Shown: in pieces, positions 1 through 7,649 of the stretch
Layout: each line of letters starts with the position of its first letter
Position numbering within the stretch: the stretch's first letter is position 1
Origin: CAZUUO01 sp964622665
GTDB taxonomy: Bacteria; Patescibacteriota; Patescibacteriia; Magasanikbacterales; GCA-002688135
Assembly (NCBI GenBank): GCA_964622665.1
Contig: CAZUUO010000030.1
Location: 1 to 8,589 of the forward strand
DNA: 8,589 bases
Direction of reading: 5' to 3'
Translations under genes and position numbers: made by a program
The notes under the pieces: model-generated
Seen by the model: the letters and a program-made list of their open reading frames with translations, nothing else
What the model was told of the DNA's origin: nothing
Database searches by the model: none

Positions 1-3000
1 GTTGAAAGTGAAACTTTTGAAATACCGAGGAACATGGTGTTTCCTTTTGCGGCTACGCCACCCTCCTTTGTTACCTTTTCATTTTCAATCAAGAATTGCG
101 CACGTTCAATCACTTCACCTGGTAAGAATCCTGTTGTACCTGGTTCCGTAATATAGATACGTGAGAACATTTGACGAATAATAACTTCAATGTGTTTATC
201 ACGTAATTTTTGACCTTGACCTGCGTAGATTGCTTGAATTTCTTTCAAAATTTCAAATGCAACCGCGTAGATACCTTTAAGTTCAAAGAGTTGTGTTAAG
301 TCTACTGAACCATCCGTGATATTTTGACCAATTTGGATGACATCACCTTCTTTTACCAAGATGCGATATCCCGCTGGAATTAAGTACTCTTTCTTACCCA
401 TTCCGGCATAGGTCAATCGAACAATTTTACCTTCAATTGCGACGATACCAGATTCTGGTGCCACAATTTTGGTTCCATCTTTCTTTTCAATCAAGGTAGC
501 ACCTGCTTTTACGCCACCCTCTTCAACTTTTACTTTATCACCACGAACCACTGCAAATTCATCAACAATCGTATCTTTAAATGAAATTGCAACGATCTTT
601 TGGTTTGGTTTACTCTCTAATACTTTTGCTCCCGTACCATCTTCTACCACGCGGCGTTCGCCAGCAGAGATAGAAACAGTTCCTTCAACATCAGCAATAA
701 ATGCTTTACGTTTTGGTTGACGAGCTTCAAATAATTCTTCAACACGAGGTAAACCACGAGTAATATCTTCACCACCCGCCACACCACCGGTATGGAAGGT
801 ACGCATGGTCAACTGAGTACCTGGCTCACCAATTGATTGTGCCGCGATAACACCAACCGCTGTTCCCAGTCCAACCACTTGGTTGTTGCTGTGATCAAAG
901 CCGTAGCATTTTTGACAGACACCTTTTGGTAATTTACAGGTAAGAATGCTGCGATAACGAACGCTGTCCAATTCAAGAGACGCAATTTCTTGACGTTTCT
1001 TTTCATCAACAACTTCTCCCGCTTCAACGATAACTTTTTTGCCATCCATGATTGGTTCAAGCAAGAAGCGACCCCATACACGAGATGCAAGTTTATCACC
1101 CATTTGATCTGAAATTTCTTTGGTGATTGTTAAACCTTCGGTATCTCCACAATCAACTTGATGTACGATCACATCTTGTGACACATCCACCAAACGACGG
1201 GTAAGGTAACCTGCGTTTGCTGTTTTCAAAGCGGTATCGGTTAAACCTTTACGTGAACCGTGGGTTGAAATAAAGAACTCGATAACATCAAATCCTTCTT
1301 TAAAACTTCCTTTAACTGGCAATTCGATAATGTCACCACCAGGGTTTGACACCAAACCTTTCATACCGATGACCTGTGTCAACTGACCCCAAGTACCACG
1401 AGCTCCAGATTCGATCATGCCGAATACTGATGAATCTTTTGATACGTGATCACGAACACCTTTCACGATACGATTTTTAATTTCATCCCACACCCCAATC
1501 ACTTTCAAGTGACGTTCGGTGCCGGTTAACAAACCTTCGTTGTATTGATCTTCAATTTCTGCGATTCGGCGTTCACCTTCACTTAACAATTCAGCTTTAT
1601 TTTCAACCACTGTGAAGTCCTCCATACCAAGACTGTGTCCTGATTTAGTGACATAGCGGAATCCAAGTTCCTTAATAGCATCCAATACTTCAACCGCGCG
1701 TTCGTGACCAATAGTTTCCATTGAGTAGTGAATGATTTCACCTAAATGTTTTGAACCAACTTCTGAATTGTAGTATGGAAATTCAGGTCCAAAAATACTA
1801 TTGAAAATAACACGACCTACCGTTGTAGTAATAACTGGTGAGGTAATATTTTTGAATTTTGATGTATCAGCAAACTTCACACGGATTTTATCTTGTAATC
1901 CGATGTGGCGTAAACGATATGCCATCAAAGCTTCTTCGATACTTGAGAATGCTTTGGTTTCTTTAATATCTTTTTCTTCATCGCGACAGTGAGTCAAATA
2001 GAATGAACCCCATGCGATATCTTGTTTTGGTGTAACGATTGGCGCACCGTTTGCTGGACGCAATAAGTTTTTCTTTGCGCTCATCAAATTTGCAGCTTCC
2101 CAACGAGCTTCATCAGTTAAGGGAACGTGAACGGCCATTTGATCTCCATCGAAGTCAGCGTTAAACGCGGTACATACGAGAGGGTGAATACGAATAGCTT
2201 TACCTTCAATTAACTTTGGACGAAATGCTTGAATACCTAAACGGTGCAAGGTTGGTGCACGGTTTAACAAGACGTGTGTTGAGCTGGTAACTTCTTCCAA
2301 AATATCCCACACTTCTGCACGACCTGATTCAATTACTTTTGATGCACTGCGAATGTTGTGCGCAATACCTCGTTCAATAATTTTACCCATGATGAATGGT
2401 TTGAATAATTCAAGAGCCATTCGTTTTGGTAAACCACATTCATCCAATTTCAAGTATGGACCCACAACGATAACTGAACGTCCTGAATAATCAGTACGTT
2501 TACCGAGCAAGTTTTGGCGGAAGCGTCCTTGTTTACCTTTCAATGAATCCGCAATTGAACGTAATTGACGTTTTTGACCTGCAGGTGATTGTACGGTTTT
2601 GGTATGACGAGCACTGTTATCAAACAAAGCATCAACCGCTTCCTGCAACATACGCTTTTCGTTGCGTACGATAATTTCAGGCGCATTCAATTCACGTAAA
2701 CGAATTAAACGATTGTTACGGTTAATAACGCGGCGATATAAATCGTTCACGTCTGATGTTGCATAGCGTCCACCATCAAGTGCCACCATTGGGCGCAAAT
2801 CTGGAGGAGTTACTGGAATTACATCAAGAATCAACCATTCTGGTTTAATTTGTCGGCGAATAAAACTCTTAATGAGTTGTGCGCGACGCATTACTTTTGC
2901 TCGTTTCGTATCAGGAGCTGTCACAATTTCTTTTTCAAGTTTTTGTGATTCAGCTTCTAAATCAATGCGAGACAACAATAATTTAATTGCTTCTGCACCA

Positions 3001-3707
3001 ATTGATGCATCAAACAAATGTCCGAAGCGTAATGATAATTCTTGATATTCATGTTCAGTCAACAATCGATTTTGTTCAATACTCTTCAATTGTTTTTCTG
3101 CTTCAATAAATTCAGCATCAAGATTTGCGTATTTACGATCGCGTTCATCTTCAGCATCACGTGACGCTTTTTTATCAGTGCCGGCTGCCGCTAATGATTT
3201 ATCAGATTCATTTTGAATTTGTTTGCGCTTTGATTTGTACTCTGACTTCAAGTCTTCGAGTAAGGCATTGCGCATCTCCTTGTTAACATCCGTAATAATA
3301 AAGTTGGCGAAGTACACAACTTTTTCCACGTTTTGCATGGACATGTCGAGCACTAAACCAATTTTTGATGGAATAGAACGAAGGAACCAAATATGTGTCA
3401 CTGGCGCTGCCAAGTTGATGTGGCCCATGCGTTCACGACGAACTAACGAGTGTGTTACTTCAACACCGCATTTATCACAGGTAATTCCCTTATAGCGAAT
3501 TTTGCGATATTTACCACAATAACATTCCCAATCTTTGGTTGGACCAAAAATTTCTTCAGCAAACAAACCACCTTTTTCAGGTTTTTGGGTGCGGTAGTTG
3601 ATAGTTTCTGGTTTGGTAACTTCACCAAATGACCATCCCCGAATAACATCCGGTGATGCAATGGTAATTCGCAATGCGTCGAAGTCTGCGAGAGGTTTTG
3701 TAAACAT
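1..3707 (-). CDS. rpoC: RNA polymerase beta' subunit RpoC (partial, C-terminus beyond window)
   Basis: This is the catalytic beta' subunit of DNA-dependent RNA polymerase, which forms the active-site cleft with RpoB in the cytoplasm. About 1235 codons are visible; the frame stays open at the left edge, so the conserved C-terminal segment is missing. The ATG at 3707-3705 gives the family-typical N-terminus (LADFDALRI). Domains in order: N-terminal zinc site C62, C64, C77, C80; a charged coiled-coil stretch at about 146-222; the Mg-binding NADFDGD at 516-522 (bases 2142-2162), whose three aspartates coordinate catalytic magnesium; the bridge helix around H816; the second zinc site C853, C924, C931, C934; and the trigger-loop MRTFH with R969 and H972. 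An expanded segment lies between about 1011 and 1112. The gene sits 38 bases after rpoB, with no promoter or terminator seen between them. No good Shine-Dalgarno lies close to the ATG. Identity is certain; the exact start is very likely. Confidence 0.98.
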   Translation of the reverse strand, partial: MFTKPLADFDALRITIASPDVIRGWSFGEVTKPETINYRTQKPEKGGLFAEEIFGPTKDWECYCGKYRKIRYKGITCDKCGVEVTHSLVRRERMGHINLAAPVTHIWFLRSIPSKIGLVLDMSMQNVEKVVYFANFIITDVNKEMRNALLEDLKSEYKSKRKQIQNESDKSLAAAGTDKKASRDAEDERDRKYANLDAEFIEAEKQLKSIEQNRLLTEHEYQELSLRFGHLFDASIGAEAIKLLLSRIDLEAESQKLEKEIVTAPDTKRAKVMRRAQLIKSFIRRQIKPEWLILDVIPVTPPDLRPMVALDGGRYATSDVNDLYRRVINRNNRLIRLRELNAPEIIVRNEKRMLQEAVDALFDNSARHTKTVQSPAGQKRQLRSIADSLKGKQGRFRQNLLGKRTDYSGRSVIVVGPYLKLDECGLPKRMALELFKPFIMGKIIERGIAHNIRSASKVIESGRAEVWDILEEVTSSTHVLLNRAPTLHRLGIQAFRPKLIEGKAIRIHPLVCTAFNADFDGDQMAVHVPLTDEARWEAANLMSAKKNLLRPANGAPIVTPKQDIAWGSFYLTHCRDEEKDIKETKAFSSIEEALMAYRLRHIGLQDKIRVKFADTSKFKNITSPVITTTVGRVIFNSIFGPEFPYYNSEVGSKHLGEIIHYSMETIGHERAVEVLDAIKELGFRYVTKSGHSLGMEDFTVVENKAELLSEGERRIAEIEDQYNEGLLTGTERHLKVIGVWDEIKNRIVKGVRDHVSKDSSVFGMIESGARGTWGQLTQVIGMKGLVSNPGGDIIELPVKGSFKEGFDVIEFFISTHGSRKGLTDTALKTANAGYLTRRLVDVSQDVIVHQVDCGDTEGLTITKEISDQMGDKLASRVWGRFLLEPIMDGKKVIVEAGEVVDEKKRQEIASLELDSVRYRSILTCKLPKGVCQKCYGFDHSNNQVVGLGTAVGVIAAQSIGEPGTQLTMRTFHTGGVAGGEDITRGLPRVEELFEARQPKRKAFIADVEGTVSISAGERRVVEDGTGAKVLESKPNQKIVAISFKDTIVDEFAVVRGDKVKVEEGGVKAGATLIEKKDGTKIVAPESGIVAIEGKIVRLTYAGMGKKEYLIPAGYRILVKEGDVIQIGQNITDGSVDLTQLFELKGIYAVAFEILKEIQAIYAGQGQKLRDKHIEVIIRQMFSRIYITEPGTTGFLPGEVIERAQFLIENEKVTKEGGVAAKGNTMFLGISKVSLS

Positions 3708-3745
3708 ATAGATTTGAAATTATTAGTTAGACGACCTTTCTTTCA
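3708..3745 (-). other. rpoB-rpoC intergenic spacer
   Basis: The spacer is 38 bases. It begins, read on the minus strand, with a purine-rich GAAAGAAAGG at 3735-3744, about 27 bases before the rpoC ATG and so too distant for a normal Shine-Dalgarno. The rest is A/T-rich. No hairpin, promoter or terminator is visible, which supports co-transcription of the two genes. Confidence 0.7.
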
Positions 3746-6700
3746 CTACTCTTTTTTAATTTTAGTGCGTGGTGTGCGTACGGGTGGCGGTGTTTGTACA
3801 TCTTCAGTTACCACTGGCATCGCAAGATGTTTTGGATCCGTTTCTACGACGGTGTATCCTTCGTGTCCATCTTTTTCTAACAATTCCACATCAAGACATA
3901 AACCTTTCAACTCACGGAGCAACACTTGGAATGATTCTGGAACGTTGCGTTTCGTGATAGGTTCACCTTTAATGATTGATTCGTATGCTTTTGAACGTCC
4001 GGGAATATCATCTGATTTAATCGTGAGAATTTCTTGTAAGGTATGACTTGCGCCGTACGCTTCAAGTGCCCACACTTCCATTTCCCCGAAGCGTTGACCA
4101 CCAAATTGAGCTTTACCTCCCAATGGTTGTTGAGTAATCAAACTGTAAGGACCAATTGAGCGTTGGTGAATCTTGTCTTCCACCATGTGGATCAATTTCA
4201 AGATGTATGAGTAACCAACTGTTACACGATGTTCAAATGGTTCACCCGTTCTTCCATCGTACAATGTTGTTTTACCATCTGTTGGGAATCCAGCTTTTTT
4301 CAATTCTTCTTTAATTTGATCTTCGGTCACCCCGTTTAATACTGGTGTTGCAACTTTGTAACCAAGTGCGTTTGCTGCCAAACCCATATGGTTTTCCAAA
4401 ATCTGACCCAAGTTCATACGTGAAATAACACCCAATGGTGACAAAATAATGTCTACCGGTGTTCCATCAGGTAAGTGAGGCATATCTTCTGCTGGCACAA
4501 TGCGTGAAACCACACCTTTGTTACCGTGACGACCTGCCATCTTGTCACCGACTTGAATTTTGCGCATGTCAGCGACTGAAACCTGCACGTTTTTAATAAC
4601 GCCTGGTGGTAATTTATCACCATTTTCAGAACTGAAGACGGTAATTTCAGTAACTTTTCCATGTTCACCATGTTCCAAAGTTAATGAAGTATCACGAACA
4701 TCACGTGCTTTTTCACCAAAGATTGCACGCAATAATTTTTCTTCTGCTGAAAGTTCTGTTTCACCTTTTGGTGTAATTTTACCCACCAAAATATCACCAG
4801 TTCCCACTTCAGCGCCAACACGAACCACACCTTCTTGATCGAGGTTTTTCAATTTTTCTTCTGAGACATTTGGAATATCTGAAGTAATAACTTCAGGTCC
4901 CAATTTAGTTTCACGCACCGCTGCGGTGTAGTGTTCGATGTGAACTGAAGTGAAGAAGTCTTGTTGTACCAAACGTTCTGACACGATGATAGCATCTTCA
5001 TAGTTATAACCATCCCATACCATGTAGGCAACGAGTACGTTACGACCTAATGCGATTTCACCTTGATCAGTTGCTGGACCATCGGCCAACACATCACCCT
5101 TTTTGATTTTTTGATCAATTGTACAAATGGTGCGTTGATTAATTGCAGTTGATGGATTTGAACGAATAAAGCGATTCAAGTTGTAGGTGTATACCTTTCC
5201 TGATTCACCGGTTAATTCAATTTTACCACCACCTAATTTTGTAATAACACCATCTTCATCGGCAATAATAATGTGTCCTGAATCACGAGCCACATGTTCT
5301 TCAATACCAGTTCCCACAATTGGTGCTTCTGGTTTGAGTAATGGCACTGCTTGACGTTGCATGTTTGAGCCCATGAGCGCACGAGACGCATCGTCGTGTT
5401 CCAAGAATGGAATCATTGCCGCTGCCACTGACACGATTTGTTTTGAAGATACATCAACGTAATCAATAGTTTCGATTGATTCAACGCTTGGTTCTTGATG
5501 ACGACGTGCCGCTAAGCGTTCCACCGTAAAGTAGCCATTATCATCAATTGCCTGCACTGCTGCTGTTGTTGTAACTTTTCCTTCTTCAAACGCATTCATG
5601 TACACCACTTCTTTGGTTACGCGAGGTTTGACAGAGATCATGTTTTCTTCGCTCTTTTGCAATGATTTAGCGTGAGCTTCTGTGATAGTTTCCCCATCAG
5701 CTACCACTACTTTGCTGCCCGCTTTTAAGTCGCCGCGCGCAATTTCACCAATTGCGGCTTTTCCATCGTTTGCAACTTCGCGAATCACTTTTCGATATGG
5801 AGTTTCAATAAATCCAAATTCATTCACACGAGCATAACATGCCAAGTGACCTACCAAACCAATGTTTGGACCTTCAGGAGTTTGAATTGGACAAATACGA
5901 CCGTAGTGCGTTGGATGCACGTCACGTACTTCAAAACCAGCACGATCACGTGATAAACCACCAGGTCCCATCGCACTCACGCGGCGTTTGTGTTCAAGTT
6001 CTGCGAGTGGATTATTTTGATCCATGAATTGTGACAATTGTGCAGACATGAAGAATTCACGAATGGCACCAATCACTGGACGAGCGTTGATTAAACGAGA
6101 AGGAGCATGTGAATCAGCTTCAATCGTTGACATACGATCTTTCACAATGCGTTCCATACGAGCAAGACCAATGCGGAAGCGGCTTTGGACTAACTCACCG
6201 ATAGCTTTAATACGACGATTTCCTAAGTGATCAATATCGTCAGCTTCTTCTTGAGTAACATTCAAACGAATAACTTCTTTTACAATGAGTGCAACATCTT
6301 CTTTTTTAAGAGTGCGGCGTTCAACGGTATCCAAATCACGATCATCGTGAATACCAAAACGTTCATTAAACTTATAGCGACCAACCGTTCCTAAATCATA
6401 ACGGTCAAAATTGAAGAACATTGCTTCAATTAATTGACGCGCGTTATCAACGGTTGCTAAATCACCAGGGCGAATACGTTTATAAATTTCAACCATCGCT
6501 TCGTCTCCTGTTTTTGAAGGATCTTTAGCGAGTGAATTTTTAATGTAGTCGATTTGCGGATGATTGTTGACGTCTTTAAAGAGTTCGTACAATTCTTCAT
6601 CAGTGGTAAAACCAAATGCACGCAACAATGTGGTGATTGGTGCCTTACGTTTTCGATCTACTTTTACATACAACACATTACTTAAATCGGTTTCAATTTC

Positions 6701-7204
6701 GATCCATGCACCACGATTTGGAATAATTTTCGCACCGTAGTATTTTCGACCACGAAGTAACTCCGCAGTGAAGAATGCACCTGGTGAACGAATAATTTGA
6801 GAAACAACGACACGTTCAACACCATTGATCATGAAGGTGCCACGTTTTGTCATTAATGGAATATCTCCTAAGAAGACTTCCTGAGATTTGCGTTCGCCAG
6901 ATTTGGTATTTTCAAGCACCGCATTAACGCGAATCGGTGCTTCGTAGGTAATTTTCTTTTGACGGCAGGTTTCTTCGTCGAATTTTGGTTCGTCGATGAA
7001 ATATTGATCAAACGAAAGTTTGTTTTCACCGTTAAAATCGGTGATTGGTGAAACTTCTTCAAACAACTCGCCAATTCCTTCTCGCAAAAAGTAATCATAT
7101 GAGTCTTTTTGCATCTGTGTTAAGTCTGGCAATGCCAAATCAAAAGCACTGGTAAAGAAACGGCGTTTCTTATCCTGCAATGGTTGACGTTTGTATTGGG
7201 GCAT
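3746..7204 (-). CDS. rpoB: RNA polymerase beta subunit RpoB (complete)
   Basis: This is the beta subunit of DNA-dependent RNA polymerase, partner of RpoC in the catalytic core. The 1152-residue frame is complete. It is shorter than E. coli RpoB (1342) and near Gram-positive lengths, so it lacks the large proteobacterial insertions. Visible signatures: the early VERVVVSQIIRSPG segment; the rifampicin-pocket cluster SQLSQFMDQNNPL through HKRRVSAMGPGG, with H405 and S410 as E. coli H526 and S531 equivalents; NYEDA with E736 and D737; GDKMAGRHGNKG with K888 and K896, the equivalents of E. coli K1065 and K1073; and the C-terminal GGKAQFGGQRFGEMEVWALE clamp-connecting segment. The protein ends in a proline/lysine-rich tail. 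The stop is TAG followed at once by an in-frame TGA. The ATG is preceded by GCGTTTTT rather than a Shine-Dalgarno, and a terminator-like hairpin lies just upstream. No rplJ or rplL precedes it. Confidence 0.99.
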   Translation of the reverse strand: MPQYKRQPLQDKKRRFFTSAFDLALPDLTQMQKDSYDYFLREGIGELFEEVSPITDFNGENKLSFDQYFIDEPKFDEETCRQKKITYEAPIRVNAVLENTKSGERKSQEVFLGDIPLMTKRGTFMINGVERVVVSQIIRSPGAFFTAELLRGRKYYGAKIIPNRGAWIEIETDLSNVLYVKVDRKRKAPITTLLRAFGFTTDEELYELFKDVNNHPQIDYIKNSLAKDPSKTGDEAMVEIYKRIRPGDLATVDNARQLIEAMFFNFDRYDLGTVGRYKFNERFGIHDDRDLDTVERRTLKKEDVALIVKEVIRLNVTQEEADDIDHLGNRRIKAIGELVQSRFRIGLARMERIVKDRMSTIEADSHAPSRLINARPVIGAIREFFMSAQLSQFMDQNNPLAELEHKRRVSAMGPGGLSRDRAGFEVRDVHPTHYGRICPIQTPEGPNIGLVGHLACYARVNEFGFIETPYRKVIREVANDGKAAIGEIARGDLKAGSKVVVADGETITEAHAKSLQKSEENMISVKPRVTKEVVYMNAFEEGKVTTTAAVQAIDDNGYFTVERLAARRHQEPSVESIETIDYVDVSSKQIVSVAAAMIPFLEHDDASRALMGSNMQRQAVPLLKPEAPIVGTGIEEHVARDSGHIIIADEDGVITKLGGGKIELTGESGKVYTYNLNRFIRSNPSTAINQRTICTIDQKIKKGDVLADGPATDQGEIALGRNVLVAYMVWDGYNYEDAIIVSERLVQQDFFTSVHIEHYTAAVRETKLGPEVITSDIPNVSEEKLKNLDQEGVVRVGAEVGTGDILVGKITPKGETELSAEEKLLRAIFGEKARDVRDTSLTLEHGEHGKVTEITVFSSENGDKLPPGVIKNVQVSVADMRKIQVGDKMAGRHGNKGVVSRIVPAEDMPHLPDGTPVDIILSPLGVISRMNLGQILENHMGLAANALGYKVATPVLNGVTEDQIKEELKKAGFPTDGKTTLYDGRTGEPFEHRVTVGYSYILKLIHMVEDKIHQRSIGPYSLITQQPLGGKAQFGGQRFGEMEVWALEAYGASHTLQEILTIKSDDIPGRSKAYESIIKGEPITKRNVPESFQVLLRELKGLCLDVELLEKDGHEGYTVVETDPKHLAMPVVTEDVQTPPPVRTPRTKIKKE

Positions 7205-7212
7205 AAAAACGC

Positions 7213-7241
7213 AAAAAACACCGGCGGCTTCCTACGCGGTG
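7213..7241 (-). terminator. Terminator-like hairpin in the rpoB leader (possible attenuator)
   Basis: Read on the minus strand, CACCG-CG pairs with CG-CGGTG (7235-7241 with 7219-7226) around one bulged base at 7224 and an eight-base loop. TTTTTT follows at 7218-7213. After GCG a further TTTTT runs straight into the rpoB ATG at 7204. This is the layout of an intrinsic terminator, but it lies between the promoter and the start of an essential gene, so partial or conditional termination is more likely than full stop. The loop carries AGGAAG, the only Shine-Dalgarno-like purine run near the start. The structure was read by eye, without an energy calculation. Confidence 0.55.
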
Positions 7242-7271
7242 ATTGTTAACTGTTGTGAAATATTTCTTGAG

Positions 7272-7287
7272 GTTTCATGCGTGAAAC
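7272..7287 (-). other. Leader hairpin, 6-bp stem with tetraloop
   Basis: GTTTCA (7272-7277) pairs with TGAAAC (7282-7287) around a four-base loop. It lies in the untranslated leader of rpoB, between the upstream 7-bp hairpin and the terminator-like hairpin. Its role is unknown; it may be part of a folded regulatory leader or a protein-binding inverted repeat. Confidence 0.45.
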
Positions 7288-7288
7288 G

Positions 7289-7311
7289 TGTGATTCTGAT
7301 CAAAAATCACA
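7289..7311 (-). other. Leader hairpin, 7-bp stem
   Basis: TGTGATT (7289-7295) pairs with AATCACA (7305-7311) around a nine-base loop that contains the palindrome TGATCA. It is the first of three successive hairpins downstream of the predicted rpoB transcription start. The arms could equally be a DNA operator, since the TGTGA/TCACA halves resemble sites of the CRP/FNR type, but the 9-base spacer is longer than the six usual for those proteins. Confidence 0.4.
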
Positions 7312-7323
7312 GGGAGTTATATA

Positions 7324-7351
7324 AATAGCACGCATCAAATGAAGCGCTATT
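7324..7351. repeat. Inverted repeat at the rpoB transcription start
   Basis: AATAGC (7324-7329) is the inverse complement of GCTATT (7346-7351), with a 16-base spacer. The right arm abuts the -10 box of the rpoB promoter and covers the expected start of transcription near 7345. It could be an operator or a 5'-end hairpin of the leader; short arms mean chance is possible. Confidence 0.35.
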
Positions 7352-7380
7352 ACTATACCGGTATCCACAGGTTTTGTCAA
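7352..7380 (-). promoter_or_regulatory. Predicted sigma70-type promoter of rpoBC
   Basis: On the minus strand, TTGACA (7380-7375) is followed by a 17-base spacer and TATAGT (7357-7352), a perfect -35, ideal spacing and a 5/6 -10. Transcription should begin near 7345, giving a leader of about 140 bases before rpoB. The spacer contains TGTGGATAC, a one-mismatch DnaA box. Confidence 0.85.
7361..7369 (+). promoter_or_regulatory. DnaA-box-like 9-mer inside the rpoB promoter
   Basis: GTATCCACA differs from the consensus DnaA box TTATCCACA only at its first base. It lies wholly within the spacer between the -35 and -10 of the rpoB promoter, where a bound protein would block RNA polymerase. Confidence 0.45.
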
Positions 7381-7410
7381 GGAAATTTACTGCTGAGGAA
7401 AAGCTGTCAA

Positions 7411-7470
7411 TAAACAATTATTTTGCTAAATTATAATGTTTTTTAAAAAAATACCCATATAAATTCTTTG
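7411..7470. other. Very AT-rich tract next to DnaA-like boxes
   Basis: Nine of 60 bases are G or C by hand count, far below the surrounding genes. It includes a TATAAT hexamer and an A/T homopolymer run at about 7439-7450. Its place beside the perfect box at 7481 is where an unwinding element would be expected if this were an origin. It could also be ordinary AT-rich promoter-upstream DNA. Confidence 0.4.
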
Positions 7471-7480
7471 ATTGGTGCTT

Positions 7481-7489
7481 TTATCCACA
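7481..7489 (+). promoter_or_regulatory. Perfect consensus DnaA box
   Basis: TTATCCACA matches the canonical high-affinity DnaA box at all nine positions. It forms the left arm of a 12-base inverted repeat with the box on the opposite strand at 7502-7510. Confidence 0.6.
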
Positions 7490-7501
7490 GTTTAATCACA
7501 C

Positions 7502-7510
7502 TGTGTATAA
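7502..7510 (-). promoter_or_regulatory. DnaA box on the opposite strand
   Basis: Read on the minus strand this is TTATACACA, which fits the degenerate DnaA consensus TTWTNCACA. It faces the perfect box at 7481-7489 in inverted orientation, 12 bases away. A weaker match, TTAATCACA with one mismatch, fills most of the gap at 7492-7500. Confidence 0.5.
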
Positions 7511-7605
7511 AACCCCTTTGTTTCAAGCGGTTTTTGTAATGTCCACTCTATGTACCTCTTTTTACACTTCCTAAATATAGTACTGTCAACTGAGTATTAA
7601 ACAAA

Positions 7606-7614
7606 AGTGCATAA
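7606..7614 (-). promoter_or_regulatory. Weak DnaA-box-like 9-mer
   Basis: Read on the minus strand this is TTATGCACT, one mismatch (last base) from TTWTNCACA. It sits in the second AT-rich tract (7601-7660, 12 G/C of 60), just left of the rightward promoter. Alone it would mean little; it counts only as part of the cluster. Confidence 0.3.
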
Positions 7615-7649
7615 TTTTACTAAAATTTATCTAAATTTGGCTTAAAATA

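Noticed and set aside
3455..3661. Minus-strand open frame of 68 codons within the 5' part of rpoC
   Set aside because: It is out of frame with rpoC over the conserved zinc-finger segment, where the rpoC frame is plainly the coding one.
4560..4838. Open frame of 92 codons on the plus strand inside rpoB
   Set aside because: It is antisense to strongly conserved rpoB sequence, with Ser/Pro/Thr-rich content typical of an antisense shadow and no ribosome binding site.
7468..7496. Second rightward promoter, TTGATT-17-TTTAAT
   Set aside because: The -35 matches only 4/6 in AT-rich DNA where chance hits are common, and the promoter at 7650-7678 is far better and closer to the gene.
7509..7534. AAAACC/GGTTTT inverted repeat followed by T, possible terminator
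   Set aside because: The stem has only two G-C pairs with a 14-base loop, and no gene on the plus strand lies upstream to terminate.
7561..7589. Second leftward promoter, TTGACA-17-TGTAAA
   Set aside because: The -35 is perfect but the -10 matches 4/6 only, and it lies over 200 bases upstream of the much stronger rpoB promoter. It could be a minor start.
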